NCBI GenBank assembly: GCA_044338255.1
Contig: JBIILZ010000005.1
Coordinates: forward strand, 1 to 64,000
Reading direction: 5' to 3'
Source: CAIUVD01 sp044338255
GTDB lineage: Bacteria; Planctomycetota; UBA11346
Length of the DNA: 64,000 nt
Part shown: piece by piece, positions 1 to 9,165 of the stretch
How positions within the stretch are numbered: position 1 is the first letter of the stretch
Layout: every line of letters begins with the position of its first letter
The notes under the pieces: generated by a model
What the model was told of the DNA's origin: nothing
Database searches by the model: none
What the model saw: the letters and a program-made list of their open reading frames with translations, nothing else
Made by a program: the position numbers and the translations under genes

Positions 1-477
1 CCGACTACGCCGCCATGACCCCAGCCAATTACACCAAGCTGTGCCCGGTCAGGGTTCCGCCGGGTGGGAATTCAGGTTAGAAATGGCGTTATCGGAGGGT
101 TACGTCCGATGTGGAAGGGCACGAAACAGTTTTCCGATAGCGCCAATGCTAATGGCAATTATTGGCGGATCACCGGCTTCGGCCTCAATCCCCGCCTGGA
201 ACTGCCGCTCAATTGGAACAACAGCGATCGCTGGTTCATGAGCGGACAGACGAGTTTCGCCCTCGCCAGCATCAAGTCGCCCTCGGGACGAATCCTGGTC
301 GGCGACTGCAATGCCGTCGAAATCCTCACCGATTCCGTGCCGCAATGGGTGGCGGATTACTCGGATACCACACGCCATCGGGGGAGCGCTAACTACGCGC
401 ACTGCGATGGCCACGTCGCCTCGCTGAAGCCCGATCGTGCGCTCACCGGGGTCTATGATCCGGCAAACGCCAACTAG
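1..477 (+). pseudogene. 3' part of a prepilin-type H-X9-DG (DUF1559-like) protein, apparently frameshifted
   Basis: This is the C-terminal part of a pilin-like secreted protein of the type expanded in Planctomycetota, Lentisphaerota and Armatimonadota. The diagnostic box is exact: His (codon 376-378), nine residues, then Asp-Gly, followed by a short tail and a stop at 475-477. The N-terminus, where the type IV pilin-like methylation motif would lie, is outside the window. Two frames seem to share the gene. Frame 3 reads sensibly from base 3 (DYAAMTPANY...) and stops at 78-80. The H-X9-DG frame is open only from about base 19, with a GTG at 64. A one-base indel near 55-80 would join them, so this is either a recent pseudogene or a sequencing error. 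The role of these proteins is largely unknown; surface or pseudopilus functions are presumed. Confidence 0.7.
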
Positions 478-491
478 CTGACAGTTGATGG

Positions 492-1355
492 CTACAGATC
501 CCCGGCCAAGCGCAGGGCGGTGACGATTTCCGCCGTCGCCGTCGAGCGGTTCAGGCAGTAGAGGTGCAGGCCCGGCGCGCCCGATGCCAGCAGCTCGCGA
601 CAGAAGGCCACCGTCCAGGCGATGCCGGCCTGGCGCATGGCGATCTTGTTCGCTGCCAGCGGTTCGAGCAGTGCGCGCAGGGCCGGCGGCACGTTCGCGC
701 CGCAGCGCTCGCAGAAGCGCACCAGGGCGTGGTAATCGGTCACCGGCAGGATGCCGGGGATGATCCGTGCCTGCGGCAGGCGGGCCTGCAGGGCGCGGTA
801 ATCAGCTACCGAGAAGAAGCATTGGGTGATGCCGGCGCTGGCCCCGACCGCCAGCTTACGCTCGAGGTTGTCCCAATCGGCGTCCCGGCTCTGGGCGTCG
901 GGATGCTTCTCTGGAAAGGCCGCGCAGAGCACCGCAAATCGTCCATCGGCGCGGATCAGCTCGATGAGGTCCTTGGCGTACGCACAACCGCCGTCGGTGG
1001 GCGTGAAGCGGGTCTCGCCCTTGGGCGGATCACCGCGCAGGGCGAGCAGGTTCTCGATGCCGGCAGCCGCGTACTCATCGAGCAGGGCGCTCAACTCGGC
1101 GCGCGTGGCATTGACGCAGGTAAGGTGGGCCATGGCCGTGATGCCGGTTTTGGCCTGGATGTGTTCAATCACTTCGCGGGTCTTGGCGCGCGTTCCGCCA
1201 CCGGCGCCATAGGTCACCGAGACGAAGTCCGGTCCGAGCTGGGCCAGGGCTTCGATGGTGTCTTCGAGGGTCGACCAGGAGCGTTCCGTCTTGGTCGGAA
1301 AAAATTCGAAGGAGAGGGTCCGCGACCGCTCGGCGAAGAGGTGATCAAGACGCAT
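492..1355 (-). CDS. metF: Methylenetetrahydrofolate reductase
   Basis: Cytosolic flavoenzyme that reduces 5,10-methylene-THF to 5-methyl-THF, the methyl donor for methionine synthase. At 287 residues it has the usual length of bacterial MetF and is a single TIM-barrel domain. Family motifs are in order: FEFFP at residues 16-20, VTYGAGG near 47-53, LRGDPP near 105, and the C-terminal LYCLNRS with the folate/flavin-region Asn-Arg-Ser. The start used is the ATG at 1355, just before RLDHLFAERS, which matches the usual short lead before the first beta strand. It is transcribed away from the efflux operon at 1489, so the 130 bases between them should hold divergent promoters. No regulator site was recognised. 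Confidence 0.95.
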   Translation of the reverse strand: MRLDHLFAERSRTLSFEFFPTKTERSWSTLEDTIEALAQLGPDFVSVTYGAGGGTRAKTREVIEHIQAKTGITAMAHLTCVNATRAELSALLDEYAAAGIENLLALRGDPPKGETRFTPTDGGCAYAKDLIELIRADGRFAVLCAAFPEKHPDAQSRDADWDNLERKLAVGASAGITQCFFSVADYRALQARLPQARIIPGILPVTDYHALVRFCERCGANVPPALRALLEPLAANKIAMRQAGIAWTVAFCRELLASGAPGLHLYCLNRSTATAEIVTALRLAGDL

Positions 1356-1488
1356 GCATTGAGTTTGAAGCCGTATATCGCTATATCAAGATGAAACGAT
1401 GGATCTGTTGACGACAAGTTTTCGTGCTGGGGAATGGCCGTATTCACGGATTCGCTCCCGGGAAAAGGTCATTAGGGTCGCCGGCCTC

Positions 1489-2868
1489 ATGCGTGTCTGG
1501 CGATGGCTTCCGGTTTTCTGCACCGCCGCGGTGCTCCTCTCCACCTTGTGCCTGGTCGGCTGCGGCGCCTCGCCGGTCGCGCCCGAGAATTCATCAGGTC
1601 TGACGGTGACCGTCGCCACCGTGAGGCCGGCGACGGTTGAGCAGTGGGCCTCGCTGGCGGGGACCTTCGCGGCCCGCAATGAAGCGGTGGCGGCGGTCGA
1701 GGGCGCCGGTGGCCGGATCCAGCGTCTGGCGGTCGAGATTGGCGATCAGGTCGAGGCCGGCCAGCTCATCGCCGTGCTCAATGACACCAATGTCCGTCTG
1801 CGTCACGCGCAGCATGTTGCCGACGTGACGCGGGCGGCGGCGGCGCGCGCGCAGGTGGCGGCGCAGGTTGTCGAAGCCGAAGCCGAAGCCGCCGAAGCCG
1901 CGCGCAGCGTCGCCCGTCTGGAGGCGTTCGCCGCCGAGCGCTCGGTGGCGGCGGAGACCATCGGCCTCAAGCGTGCCGCGCAGTTGGCGATGGCCGCGCG
2001 CGTGACCGCCGCCAAGGCCAGCCTCGCCGCCGCCGAAGCCGATCAGGCGCGCCTGGAGACCGTCGGTGACGAGCTGGCGCTGGCTCAAGCGCGTACGCAA
2101 CTGACGGCGCCGGTCAGCGGTTTGGTGGCCACCCGCCCGGCCCGCGTCGGTCAGGTCATGCTCGGCGGCGAGGTCGTGGTCACCATCGCCGTCGACGGCG
2201 TGATCGAATTCGCCGCCGAAGTTCCCGAGACCATTCTCGCTCATCTCGCGCCCGGCGCGCCGGTGGTGTTGAGCAATGACGGTGGCACCTGGCACGGTCA
2301 GGTGCGGCGCGTCGATCCTGGCGTCGATCCGCTCACCCGCCTGGGGGTGGTACGTGTGGCGCTCAGCGAGAATGCGCCTGCGGCACCAGTCCCAGCGCCT
2401 GCGGCACCAGTCCCAGCGCCTGCGGCACCAGTCCCAGCGCCTGCGGCATCAGTCCCAGCGCCTGCGGCACCAGTCCCAGCGCCTGCGGCACCAGTCCCAG
2501 CGCCTGCGGCACCAGTCCCAGCGCCTGCGGCATCAGTCCCAGCGCCTGCGGCATCAGTCCCAGCGCCTGCGGCATCAGGGTGGCGCATCGGGACCTCGGC
2601 CCGCGTGCGCGTGCGCGTGGCGACGGCGAACGGACTGGTGGTGCCGGTGACCGCCTTGATCCGTCGTCAGGGCCAGGCCCTGGCGGTGGTCGTCGACGAG
2701 ACCGGCCATGCCCATCAGGTGGCGGTCGAGCTCGGGCTCGATGATGGCCAGCAGGTGATCGTCAGCCGCGGGCTCAGCGCCGCTCAGCGCGTGGTCGCGC
2801 AGGCCCCCGGCTTCGTCAGCGACGGGGCGGTGGTCAAGGTCGTCGACGCGTCGGCGGTGGAGAAATAG
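1489..2868 (+). CDS. RND efflux periplasmic adaptor (membrane fusion) lipoprotein
   Basis: Periplasmic adaptor that links an inner-membrane RND pump to an outer-membrane channel. The chosen ATG at 1489 gives a clean lipoprotein signal: Arg-rich start, hydrophobic stretch and lipobox LVGC with Cys at residue 25. An upstream ATG (1399) would bury the signal. The order is lipoyl/barrel-sandwich half, an Ala/Glu-rich helical hairpin (about residues 105-200), the second lipoyl half with the TAPVSG-like strand, then a beta-barrel. A 21-bp tandem repeat coding for (APA[AS][PS]VP)n interrupts the barrel region. The repeat should form a flexible loop. The RND gene begins 3 bases after the stop, so the two form an operon. 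No outer-membrane TolC-like gene is seen nearby. The substrate cannot be told from sequence. Confidence 0.92.
   Translation: MRVWRWLPVFCTAAVLLSTLCLVGCGASPVAPENSSGLTVTVATVRPATVEQWASLAGTFAARNEAVAAVEGAGGRIQRLAVEIGDQVEAGQLIAVLNDTNVRLRHAQHVADVTRAAAARAQVAAQVVEAEAEAAEAARSVARLEAFAAERSVAAETIGLKRAAQLAMAARVTAAKASLAAAEADQARLETVGDELALAQARTQLTAPVSGLVATRPARVGQVMLGGEVVVTIAVDGVIEFAAEVPETILAHLAPGAPVVLSNDGGTWHGQVRRVDPGVDPLTRLGVVRVALSENAPAAPVPAPAAPVPAPAAPVPAPAASVPAPAAPVPAPAAPVPAPAAPVPAPAASVPAPAASVPAPAASGWRIGTSARVRVRVATANGLVVPVTALIRRQGQALAVVVDETGHAHQVAVELGLDDGQQVIVSRGLSAAQRVVAQAPGFVSDGAVVKVVDASAVEK
2374..2577 (+). repeat. 21-bp in-frame tandem repeat in the adaptor gene
   Basis: Nine full copies and one partial copy of a 21-bp unit (GCGCCTGCGGCACCAGTCCC plus A). 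The copies are nearly identical and vary at one position (CACC or CATC, giving Pro or Ser). The unit adds exactly seven residues, so copy number can change without breaking the frame. The low divergence suggests recent expansion. Confidence 0.97.
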
Positions 2869-2871
2869 TCC

Positions 2872-5800
2872 ATGACGGTGCCGATTTCCGCGTGGGCGAT
2901 CCGTCAGCCGGTGGCACCGCTGGTGCTGTTCACCTTGCTGCTGGTGCTCGGCATCGGCGGCTGGATGAAGCTGCCGGTGCAGGGCATGCCCTCGATCGTC
3001 ATTCCCGTGATCAGCGTCACCGCCATCCAGGTCGGGGCCGCTCCGGCGGATCTCGAACGGCAGGTGACCCGGCGCATCGAAGCCGCGATCTCTGGCATCG
3101 CCGGGGTCAAGCATCAGACCTCGACGGTCTCGCCTGGCAGCAGTCAAACGGTAGTCGAATTCCAGCTTGAGGCACCGATCGATCGCGCCGCCAACGATGT
3201 TCGCGATGCCGTGGCGCGGATCCGCGCCGAGTTGCCCGCGGGCGTCCGCGATCCGCTCATCGAGCGTATCGACATCACCGGCCTGCCGATCCTCACCTAT
3301 GCCGTCGCCGGTACCGGCCGCAGCGAGGACCAGCTGAGCTGGTTCGTGGATGACACTATCAGCCGCGAGTTGTTGGCGATTCCCGGCATCGCCAGCATCC
3401 GCCGCGATGGCGGCGTCGGTCGCGAACTGCGCCTGGAACCCGATCCCGAGCGCTTGCAGGCCCTCGGCATCACCGTCGACCACATTGATCGCGCGGTGCG
3501 CGCGGCGGTCGCCGACCTGCCCGGCGGACGCCTCATGGGAACGCAGCAGGAACGCCTAGTGCGCATCATCGGCGCCGAGGACCTCGGTGGCTTAAGCAGC
3601 TCGACGCGCCTCAGCGGCGCGGCGGCCCTCGCCGAGGTGCGCATCGCCCTGCCCGGTGGGCGCACCGCCCGGCTCGGCGAACTCGGCACCATCAGCGACG
3701 GCCCCGCCGAGATGCGCAGCCTGGCGCAGGTCGACGGCCAGTCGGTGGTGGGCTTCTCGATAATCCGCGCCAAGGGCGCGAGCGAGGTCGAGGTCGCCGA
3801 AAAAGTCACCGCCCGCCTGGCGCAGCTGAGCCGGCAGAATCCCTGGCTGACCTTGACCAAGCTCACCGACTGGGTCCAGCCGACGCGCGATTCCTTCCAC
3901 AGCGCGATGCTCTCGCTGGGCGAGGGGGCGGCCTTGGCGGTGCTGGTGGTGCTGATCTTCCTCCGCGATTGGCGGGCGACGATCATCGCCGGCGTGGCCA
4001 TCCCCTTGTCAGTGGTGCCGACCTTCGCGGTCATGCAGCTGCTTGGCTTCAGTCTCAATGGCGTGAGTCTGTTGGCGGTGTCGCTGGTCGCCGGCATCCT
4101 TGTCGACGACGCCATCGTCGAGATCGAGAACATCGTGCGCTTCCAGCGCCAGGGCCTGACGCCGTGGCGGGCGGCGCTGATCGCCGCCGATCGCATCGGC
4201 CTAGCGGTGGTGGCGACGACCTTCGCCATCGTCGTGGTCTTCCTGCCGGTTAGCGCCATGCCCGGCATTGCCGGCAAGTATTTCATCGAATTCGGCATCA
4301 CCGTCGCCGTCGCGGTGTTCATGTCGCTGCTCGTGGCGCGCCTGATTACGCCTCTGATGTGCGCCTATTTCCTGCGCCCGGGTCCGGCGCACGCTGCCAC
4401 GCAGGGGGCGCTCGCGAACTGGTACCGGCGCCTGCTCGGCTGGTGCCTCGATCATCGGCGGACGACGCTGACCCTCGGCGTGCTGGTCCTCGCGGCCTCA
4501 ATCGGCGGCGTTCCGTACCTGCCGCAGGGTTTCGTCGCCGCCAGCGATCGCAGCCAGAGCATCGCCCAGATCGAGCTGACCCCCGGCACGCCCCTGGCCG
4601 TCGCCGAGCACACCGTGCAGCAGTTGGCGACGGTATTGCGGACCCAGCCCGAGGTGCGCTCGGTGTTTGCACGCATCGAGGTCCCGACCTCGATGCTGAC
4701 CATCACCCTCGTGCCGCCGGACCAACGGCGGGTCTCGACCAAGGCCTTCGAGGGGCGCGTGCGCGCTGACCTCCAGCGCATCCCCGATCAGCGCTTCAGT
4801 TTTCTCGGCGACAACGGGCTCAAGGAAGTGATGGTGCAGCTGCTTGGTGATGATGGCGCCGACATCAGCGGCGCGGCCGGACGGCTGCAGCTGGCGATGG
4901 CGAGCCTGCCGTCGTTGGCCAATGTCAGCCTGGGTTCGAGCCAGCCGCAGCCGGAGCTGCAGATCCGCCCGCGCGTCGAGGCCGCGGCGCGCCTGGGGGT
5001 CGACGCGCAGCTGCTCGCCAGCGTCGTGCGCGTGGCCCTCCTCGGCGAGGACGACACCCTGTTGCCGCGTCTGGAGCTCGATGGACGGATGATCCCGGTG
5101 CGCGTGCAGCTCGCGGCCGGCGCCCGCCGCGACGTCGATCAGCTCCGCGCCCTGCGCGTGCCCACCGTCGCCGGTGGTAGCGTGCCCTTGAGCGCGGTTG
5201 CCGACATCACCTGGGCGGACGGGGCGGCGACGGTCGAGCGCTACGACCGTTCGCGGCGGGTGATGATCTCGGCGGATCTCGCGGCGCATGCCACGCTCGG
5301 CGAAGCCCTCAAGGCCGCCGCCGAGTTGCCGGCGTGGAAGAACCTGCCGCCGGGCGTGCGCGTGGCTCCCGCTGGCGATGCCGAGGTCATGGCTGAGCTC
5401 TTTTCGGGATTCATCATCGCCCTCGGGCTGGGCGTACTCTGCGTCTACTTCGTGCTGGTGCTGCTGTACCATGACGTGGTCGTACCGCTGACCATTCTCG
5501 TGGCCCTGCCGCTGTCGCTGGGCGGGGCCGTCGCCGGCCTGGCGATGGCGCAGATGGCCTTGGATCTCTCCGCGCTCATCGGCCTGCTGATGCTCATGGG
5601 CATCGTCTGCAAGAATTCCATCCTGCTCGTCGATGAGGCCCTGCAGCAGCAGGCCGCCGGTCAGATTCGTCGCGAGGCGATGCTCACTGCCGGCACTACT
5701 CGCGCCCGGCCGATCATCATGACCACCTTGGCGATGGTCGCGGGCATGGTGCCGGTGGTCCTCGGCTGGTCGCCGGATGCGTCCTTCCGCGCGCCGATGG

Positions 5801-5958
5801 CGGTGACGGTGATGGGCGGCCTGCTGGCCTCGACGGTGCTGAGCCTGGTCTTCGTGCCGGTGGTCTTCACGGCCTTCGACGACCTGCGGACGTGGGCCGG
5901 GCGGCGGGCGGGATCCCTGCTCAATCCCGCGGAGAGCGACCCCGTCGACTCACCCTGA
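2872..5958 (+). CDS. RND efflux transporter permease (AcrB/MdtB-like)
   Basis: Proton-driven inner-membrane pump of the hydrophobe/amphiphile efflux type, 1028 residues, the normal length for AcrB relatives. It shows the N-terminal anchor helix (residues about 12-30), a large periplasmic porter loop, the TM4 pair of Asp in the GILVDDAIVEIENI stretch used for proton relay, a second periplasmic loop, and the GIVCKNSILLVDEA stretch in the C-terminal half. It follows the adaptor gene by 3 bases and must be co-transcribed. Its last 9 bases overlap the 3' end of the convergent sensor kinase gene. Substrate unknown; drug, bile or solvent export are the usual roles. Confidence 0.96.
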   Translation: MTVPISAWAIRQPVAPLVLFTLLLVLGIGGWMKLPVQGMPSIVIPVISVTAIQVGAAPADLERQVTRRIEAAISGIAGVKHQTSTVSPGSSQTVVEFQLEAPIDRAANDVRDAVARIRAELPAGVRDPLIERIDITGLPILTYAVAGTGRSEDQLSWFVDDTISRELLAIPGIASIRRDGGVGRELRLEPDPERLQALGITVDHIDRAVRAAVADLPGGRLMGTQQERLVRIIGAEDLGGLSSSTRLSGAAALAEVRIALPGGRTARLGELGTISDGPAEMRSLAQVDGQSVVGFSIIRAKGASEVEVAEKVTARLAQLSRQNPWLTLTKLTDWVQPTRDSFHSAMLSLGEGAALAVLVVLIFLRDWRATIIAGVAIPLSVVPTFAVMQLLGFSLNGVSLLAVSLVAGILVDDAIVEIENIVRFQRQGLTPWRAALIAADRIGLAVVATTFAIVVVFLPVSAMPGIAGKYFIEFGITVAVAVFMSLLVARLITPLMCAYFLRPGPAHAATQGALANWYRRLLGWCLDHRRTTLTLGVLVLAASIGGVPYLPQGFVAASDRSQSIAQIELTPGTPLAVAEHTVQQLATVLRTQPEVRSVFARIEVPTSMLTITLVPPDQRRVSTKAFEGRVRADLQRIPDQRFSFLGDNGLKEVMVQLLGDDGADISGAAGRLQLAMASLPSLANVSLGSSQPQPELQIRPRVEAAARLGVDAQLLASVVRVALLGEDDTLLPRLELDGRMIPVRVQLAAGARRDVDQLRALRVPTVAGGSVPLSAVADITWADGAATVERYDRSRRVMISADLAAHATLGEALKAAAELPAWKNLPPGVRVAPAGDAEVMAELFSGFIIALGLGVLCVYFVLVLLYHDVVVPLTILVALPLSLGGAVAGLAMAQMALDLSALIGLLMLMGIVCKNSILLVDEALQQQAAGQIRREAMLTAGTTRARPIIMTTLAMVAGMVPVVLGWSPDASFRAPMAVTVMGGLLASTVLSLVFVPVVFTAFDDLRTWAGRRAGSLLNPAESDPVDSP

Positions 5959-7989
5959 GACCGGCGCTGCCGGTGCGGGCGCCAGCGGCAGGGGGATGTG
6001 GAACCAGAAGGTGCTGCCGATGCCCATCTGGCTGTCGACGCCGATGACTCCGCCCATGAGCGTGACCAGGCGCTTGCTGATCGCGAGACCCAGGCCGGTG
6101 CCGTCATGGCGTCGGGTGGAGAGGTCGCCGGCTTGGAAGAAAGGCGTGAACAGTCGTGGCTGGAGCTCAGGCGCGATGCCCGGTCCGCTGTCACGGACGC
6201 GGAAGTGCCAGCGCGGAATCGGCGCTGGTTCGATGTCGACGCTGATCTTCACCTCGCCCTCGGCGGTGAACTTGATGGCGTTACCGATCAGGTTCACCAG
6301 GACCTGACGCAGGCGCACGGCATCGCCCAGGACCAGCAGGTTGAGGTCGCTGGCGATCTCGCTGGTGATGGACAGCTGCTTGCGGTCAGCCGCGTGGCGT
6401 AAGAGCGCGATGACCTCGTTGACCACTTGCCGAGGGTTGAAAGCCGTAGCTTCGAGATGCAGGCGGTCGGCGTCGAGGCGCGAGAGGTCGAGGATGTCGT
6501 TGATGACCGTCAGCAGGCTGCGCGAGGAATGGAGGATGGTTTCGGCGATCTCGCGGTCTTCGTTGCCGAGGGGCCCATCGAGGAGCAGTTCGGTCATGCC
6601 CATGATGCCATTCATGGGTGTGCGGATCTCGTGGCTCATGTGCGCGAGGAATTCGCTCTTGGCGCGGTCGGCGGCTTCGGCGGCGTCCTTGGCCTGGCGC
6701 AGGCTGAGCTCATTCTGCTGGCGCTGGGTGACGTCGCGGAGGACCGCGAGGATGCATTCCTCACCGCCATGATTGATGATGCGGCCGGAAACCTCGAGCT
6801 CGATGACTTGGCCATTCTGGTGGGCGCTCGACATCTGCAGCGCGGAGAACTCGCCGTTGGTGCGGAGGGCGTCGACCATCCGCTGACGATTGATGTGATC
6901 ACGCCACAAGCCGACCTCGATGGTGGTCTTGCCGATGAGGTGGTCGGGTGGCCAGCCGAAGAGCGCGAGTACCGCCGGATTGGCATCGACGATGAAGCCA
7001 TCGGTCAAACGCGTCACCAACAGGGGGTCGGGCACCATGGTGAAGATGCTCGCGAAGCGCTGGTCGCTATTGATCGCCTCGGTGGCGGTGCGGCGGAATT
7101 CCTGGAGCAGCCCGCACAGCACCAGCGACGACAAGGCGATCAAGGTCAGATATAATTGCACCATCAGGACCCGTGTTTCCGGGGGCAGGTGCGACATCAG
7201 CAGGCTCTTCTCGGAATAGGGATACGAGAGCGCAGCGGTGAGCGCGATCAGCGCCACCAACGATACGGTCAGCAACGATCCGCCGCGTATCGCCGACCAC
7301 AGCAGCAGTGGTACGGTCAGGGTCGGCATGAGAATTTCCGCCGGCAGGGGCAGCGGATAAATAGTGATGGTCAGCGTGCCGCCGACGACTACAGCCATCA
7401 GCAGCAGGGCTTCGGCGATGACCCACGGACGGTTCCTGGTCACCTGCGCATGCAGCAGGGCCAGGGCTACCGGGGCCGCGGTCAGCAGGCCGAGCAATTC
7501 CGAGGCCGAGAAGCGTGCCCACAGCAGGCCAAATGAGGCCGAGGTGCTGGGATTCATGGTCGCCGCCGCGACCAGCGCATAGATCGCGGAGCACAGTGCG
7601 GAAAGCACAAGGAACCGGCCGCCGGCGACGAGACCTTCCGAAGGCAGGTGTTGGCGCCCGCCCTTGCCCAGGATCACGCCGATAGCGGTGGCCACCAGTA
7701 CGTGGTACAGGCCGAGCAGTGCCGCCAGCCACGGGGCCAGGGGTGAGGCGAGCGCGGCGATCTGTATCGCCACGAAGATGCCGGCGATCAGCCATGGACG
7801 TTCGCGGCGGCTGGCGGCGGCGATCCACGCCAGCGCCAAGCCATCGACCGGCCACATGAGCGTCACGCCCAGCCGCGCCGGGGTCAGCCAGCAGATGGTT
7901 GCGAGCGTGGCGGCGAGCACGCTGAGGCAGGCGATAGCCATCCATCCCCAACGTAAGGGGGTGGTAGGTAACGGGCGCTGCAGACGCAT
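5950..7989 (-). CDS. MASE1-PAS hybrid-type membrane sensor histidine kinase (no receiver)
   Basis: Membrane sensor kinase of 679 residues. The N-terminal about 280 residues are a multi-helix MASE1 sensor (LGVTLMWPVDGLALAW, ASELLGLLTAAPVALALL). A PAS domain follows (about 310-430), then HisKA with the phosphoacceptor box HMSHEIRTPMNG, then HATPase_c with NAIKF (N box), DSGPGI (G1) and GTGLGLAI (G2). The start is the ATG at 7989; an in-frame ATG at 8100 would add 37 residues of low-complexity polar sequence reaching into the mreB leader and looks wrong. No response regulator is adjacent: its tail overlaps the convergent RND gene, and mreB diverges from its head. The nearest receiver protein is at 18735. 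Signal unknown. Confidence 0.93.
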   Translation of the reverse strand: MRLQRPLPTTPLRWGWMAIACLSVLAATLATICWLTPARLGVTLMWPVDGLALAWIAAASRRERPWLIAGIFVAIQIAALASPLAPWLAALLGLYHVLVATAIGVILGKGGRQHLPSEGLVAGGRFLVLSALCSAIYALVAAATMNPSTSASFGLLWARFSASELLGLLTAAPVALALLHAQVTRNRPWVIAEALLLMAVVVGGTLTITIYPLPLPAEILMPTLTVPLLLWSAIRGGSLLTVSLVALIALTAALSYPYSEKSLLMSHLPPETRVLMVQLYLTLIALSSLVLCGLLQEFRRTATEAINSDQRFASIFTMVPDPLLVTRLTDGFIVDANPAVLALFGWPPDHLIGKTTIEVGLWRDHINRQRMVDALRTNGEFSALQMSSAHQNGQVIELEVSGRIINHGGEECILAVLRDVTQRQQNELSLRQAKDAAEAADRAKSEFLAHMSHEIRTPMNGIMGMTELLLDGPLGNEDREIAETILHSSRSLLTVINDILDLSRLDADRLHLEATAFNPRQVVNEVIALLRHAADRKQLSITSEIASDLNLLVLGDAVRLRQVLVNLIGNAIKFTAEGEVKISVDIEPAPIPRWHFRVRDSGPGIAPELQPRLFTPFFQAGDLSTRRHDGTGLGLAISKRLVTLMGGVIGVDSQMGIGSTFWFHIPLPLAPAPAAPVSG

Positions 7990-8112
7990 GCTTTCGGCGA
8001 TTCGAATCTGGGCCACACCGCCCCCTTGGCGTTGACGGTAGGACCGAGAGCTACTCTCACAAGCCGTCCCGGAGGGTTGCGCCTCGCCATCGTGGCCCAC
8101 GATAGACCGGCG

Positions 8113-9165
8113 ATGGGCCTGCTCGACAACTTCATGCGACTATTCAGCCTCGACCTGGGTATCGATCTCGGCACAGCTAATACGCTGGTCGCAGTTCAGG
8201 GCAAAGGCGTGGTACTGTCGGAGCCGAGCGTGGTCGCGGTCAAGCGCGGGACCAAGACCGTGCTTGCCGACGGCATGGCCGTGGGCGACATGGCCAAGCT
8301 GATGATCGGCAAGAATCCCGCCAACATCGAAGTCATCCGCCCGATGAAGGACGGCGTCATCGCCGATCTCGAGATCACCGAGGCGATGCTGCGCTACTTC
8401 ATCAACAAGGCCGGTGGTCGGCGCGGACCTTTTCGCCCGCGTCTGGTGGTCGCCGTGCCCTCGGGCCTCAATGAGGTCGAAAAGGGCGCCGTCACCAACA
8501 GCGCCATCCAGGCCGGGGCGCGTGAGGTGTTCCTCATCCAGCAACCGATGGCGGCGGCCATCGGCGCCGGGCTGCCGGTGGGCGACGCGGTCGGGTCGAT
8601 GATCGTCGACATCGGCGGTGGAACCACCGAGGTGGCGGTGATCTCGCTCGCCGGCATCGTTGCCTCGGAATCGGTGCGCGTCGCCGGCGACGAGCTCAAC
8701 CACGCCATCGCCCGCCACATCAAGAACACCTATTCCATGGAAGTCGGCGAGAACACCGCCGAACAGGTGAAGATGCAGATCGGCTCGGCGCTGATGCTCG
8801 ACCCGGAGGAGCGCATGCGCATCCGTGGCCGCGACCTGCGCAGCGGTATGCCCACCGAAGTCGAGGTGACCTCGACCGAGATCACCAATACCATCAAGCC
8901 GCAGGTGACCTCGATCGTGAATTCGGTGAAGATGGTGCTCGAACGCACCGCTCCCGAGCTCGCCAGCGATCTGCTCGATCGCGGCATCACCATGGCCGGT
9001 GGCACCAGCCAGCTGCGTGGCTTGGCCGAGCTGCTGGCGCGCGAGACCGGCCTGCCCTGCCGGGTCGCCGATGACTCGCTGACCTGTGTCGCGCGCGGCT
9101 GCGCGGCCCTGCTCGACAATCTCGATTCGCTGAAGCAGATGCTGGAAACCGGGAATAAGTCGTAA
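8113..9165 (+). CDS. mreB: Rod shape-determining protein MreB
   Basis: Bacterial actin that organises lateral cell-wall synthesis under the inner membrane. It is 350 residues with the ATP-binding phosphate-1 loop LGIDLGTANTLV (residues 13-24), the central DIGGGTTEVAVISL and the C-terminal MAGGTSQLRGL adenosine motif. The ATG at 8113 is chosen because it gives a short amphipathic lead (GLLDNFMRLFS) that can bind membrane; a GTG at 8026 would add 29 unlikely residues. mreC and mreD do not follow as they usually do; instead the glgB start codon overlaps the mreB stop. MreB is patchy in Planctomycetota, so its presence helps limit the lineage. Confidence 0.96.
   Translation: MGLLDNFMRLFSLDLGIDLGTANTLVAVQGKGVVLSEPSVVAVKRGTKTVLADGMAVGDMAKLMIGKNPANIEVIRPMKDGVIADLEITEAMLRYFINKAGGRRGPFRPRLVVAVPSGLNEVEKGAVTNSAIQAGAREVFLIQQPMAAAIGAGLPVGDAVGSMIVDIGGGTTEVAVISLAGIVASESVRVAGDELNHAIARHIKNTYSMEVGENTAEQVKMQIGSALMLDPEERMRIRGRDLRSGMPTEVEVTSTEITNTIKPQVTSIVNSVKMVLERTAPELASDLLDRGITMAGGTSQLRGLAELLARETGLPCRVADDSLTCVARGCAALLDNLDSLKQMLETGNKS

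Noticed and set aside
2374..2577. CRISPR array
   Set aside because: Repeats are directly joined, 21 bp, without spacers and in frame with protein; no cas genes are nearby.
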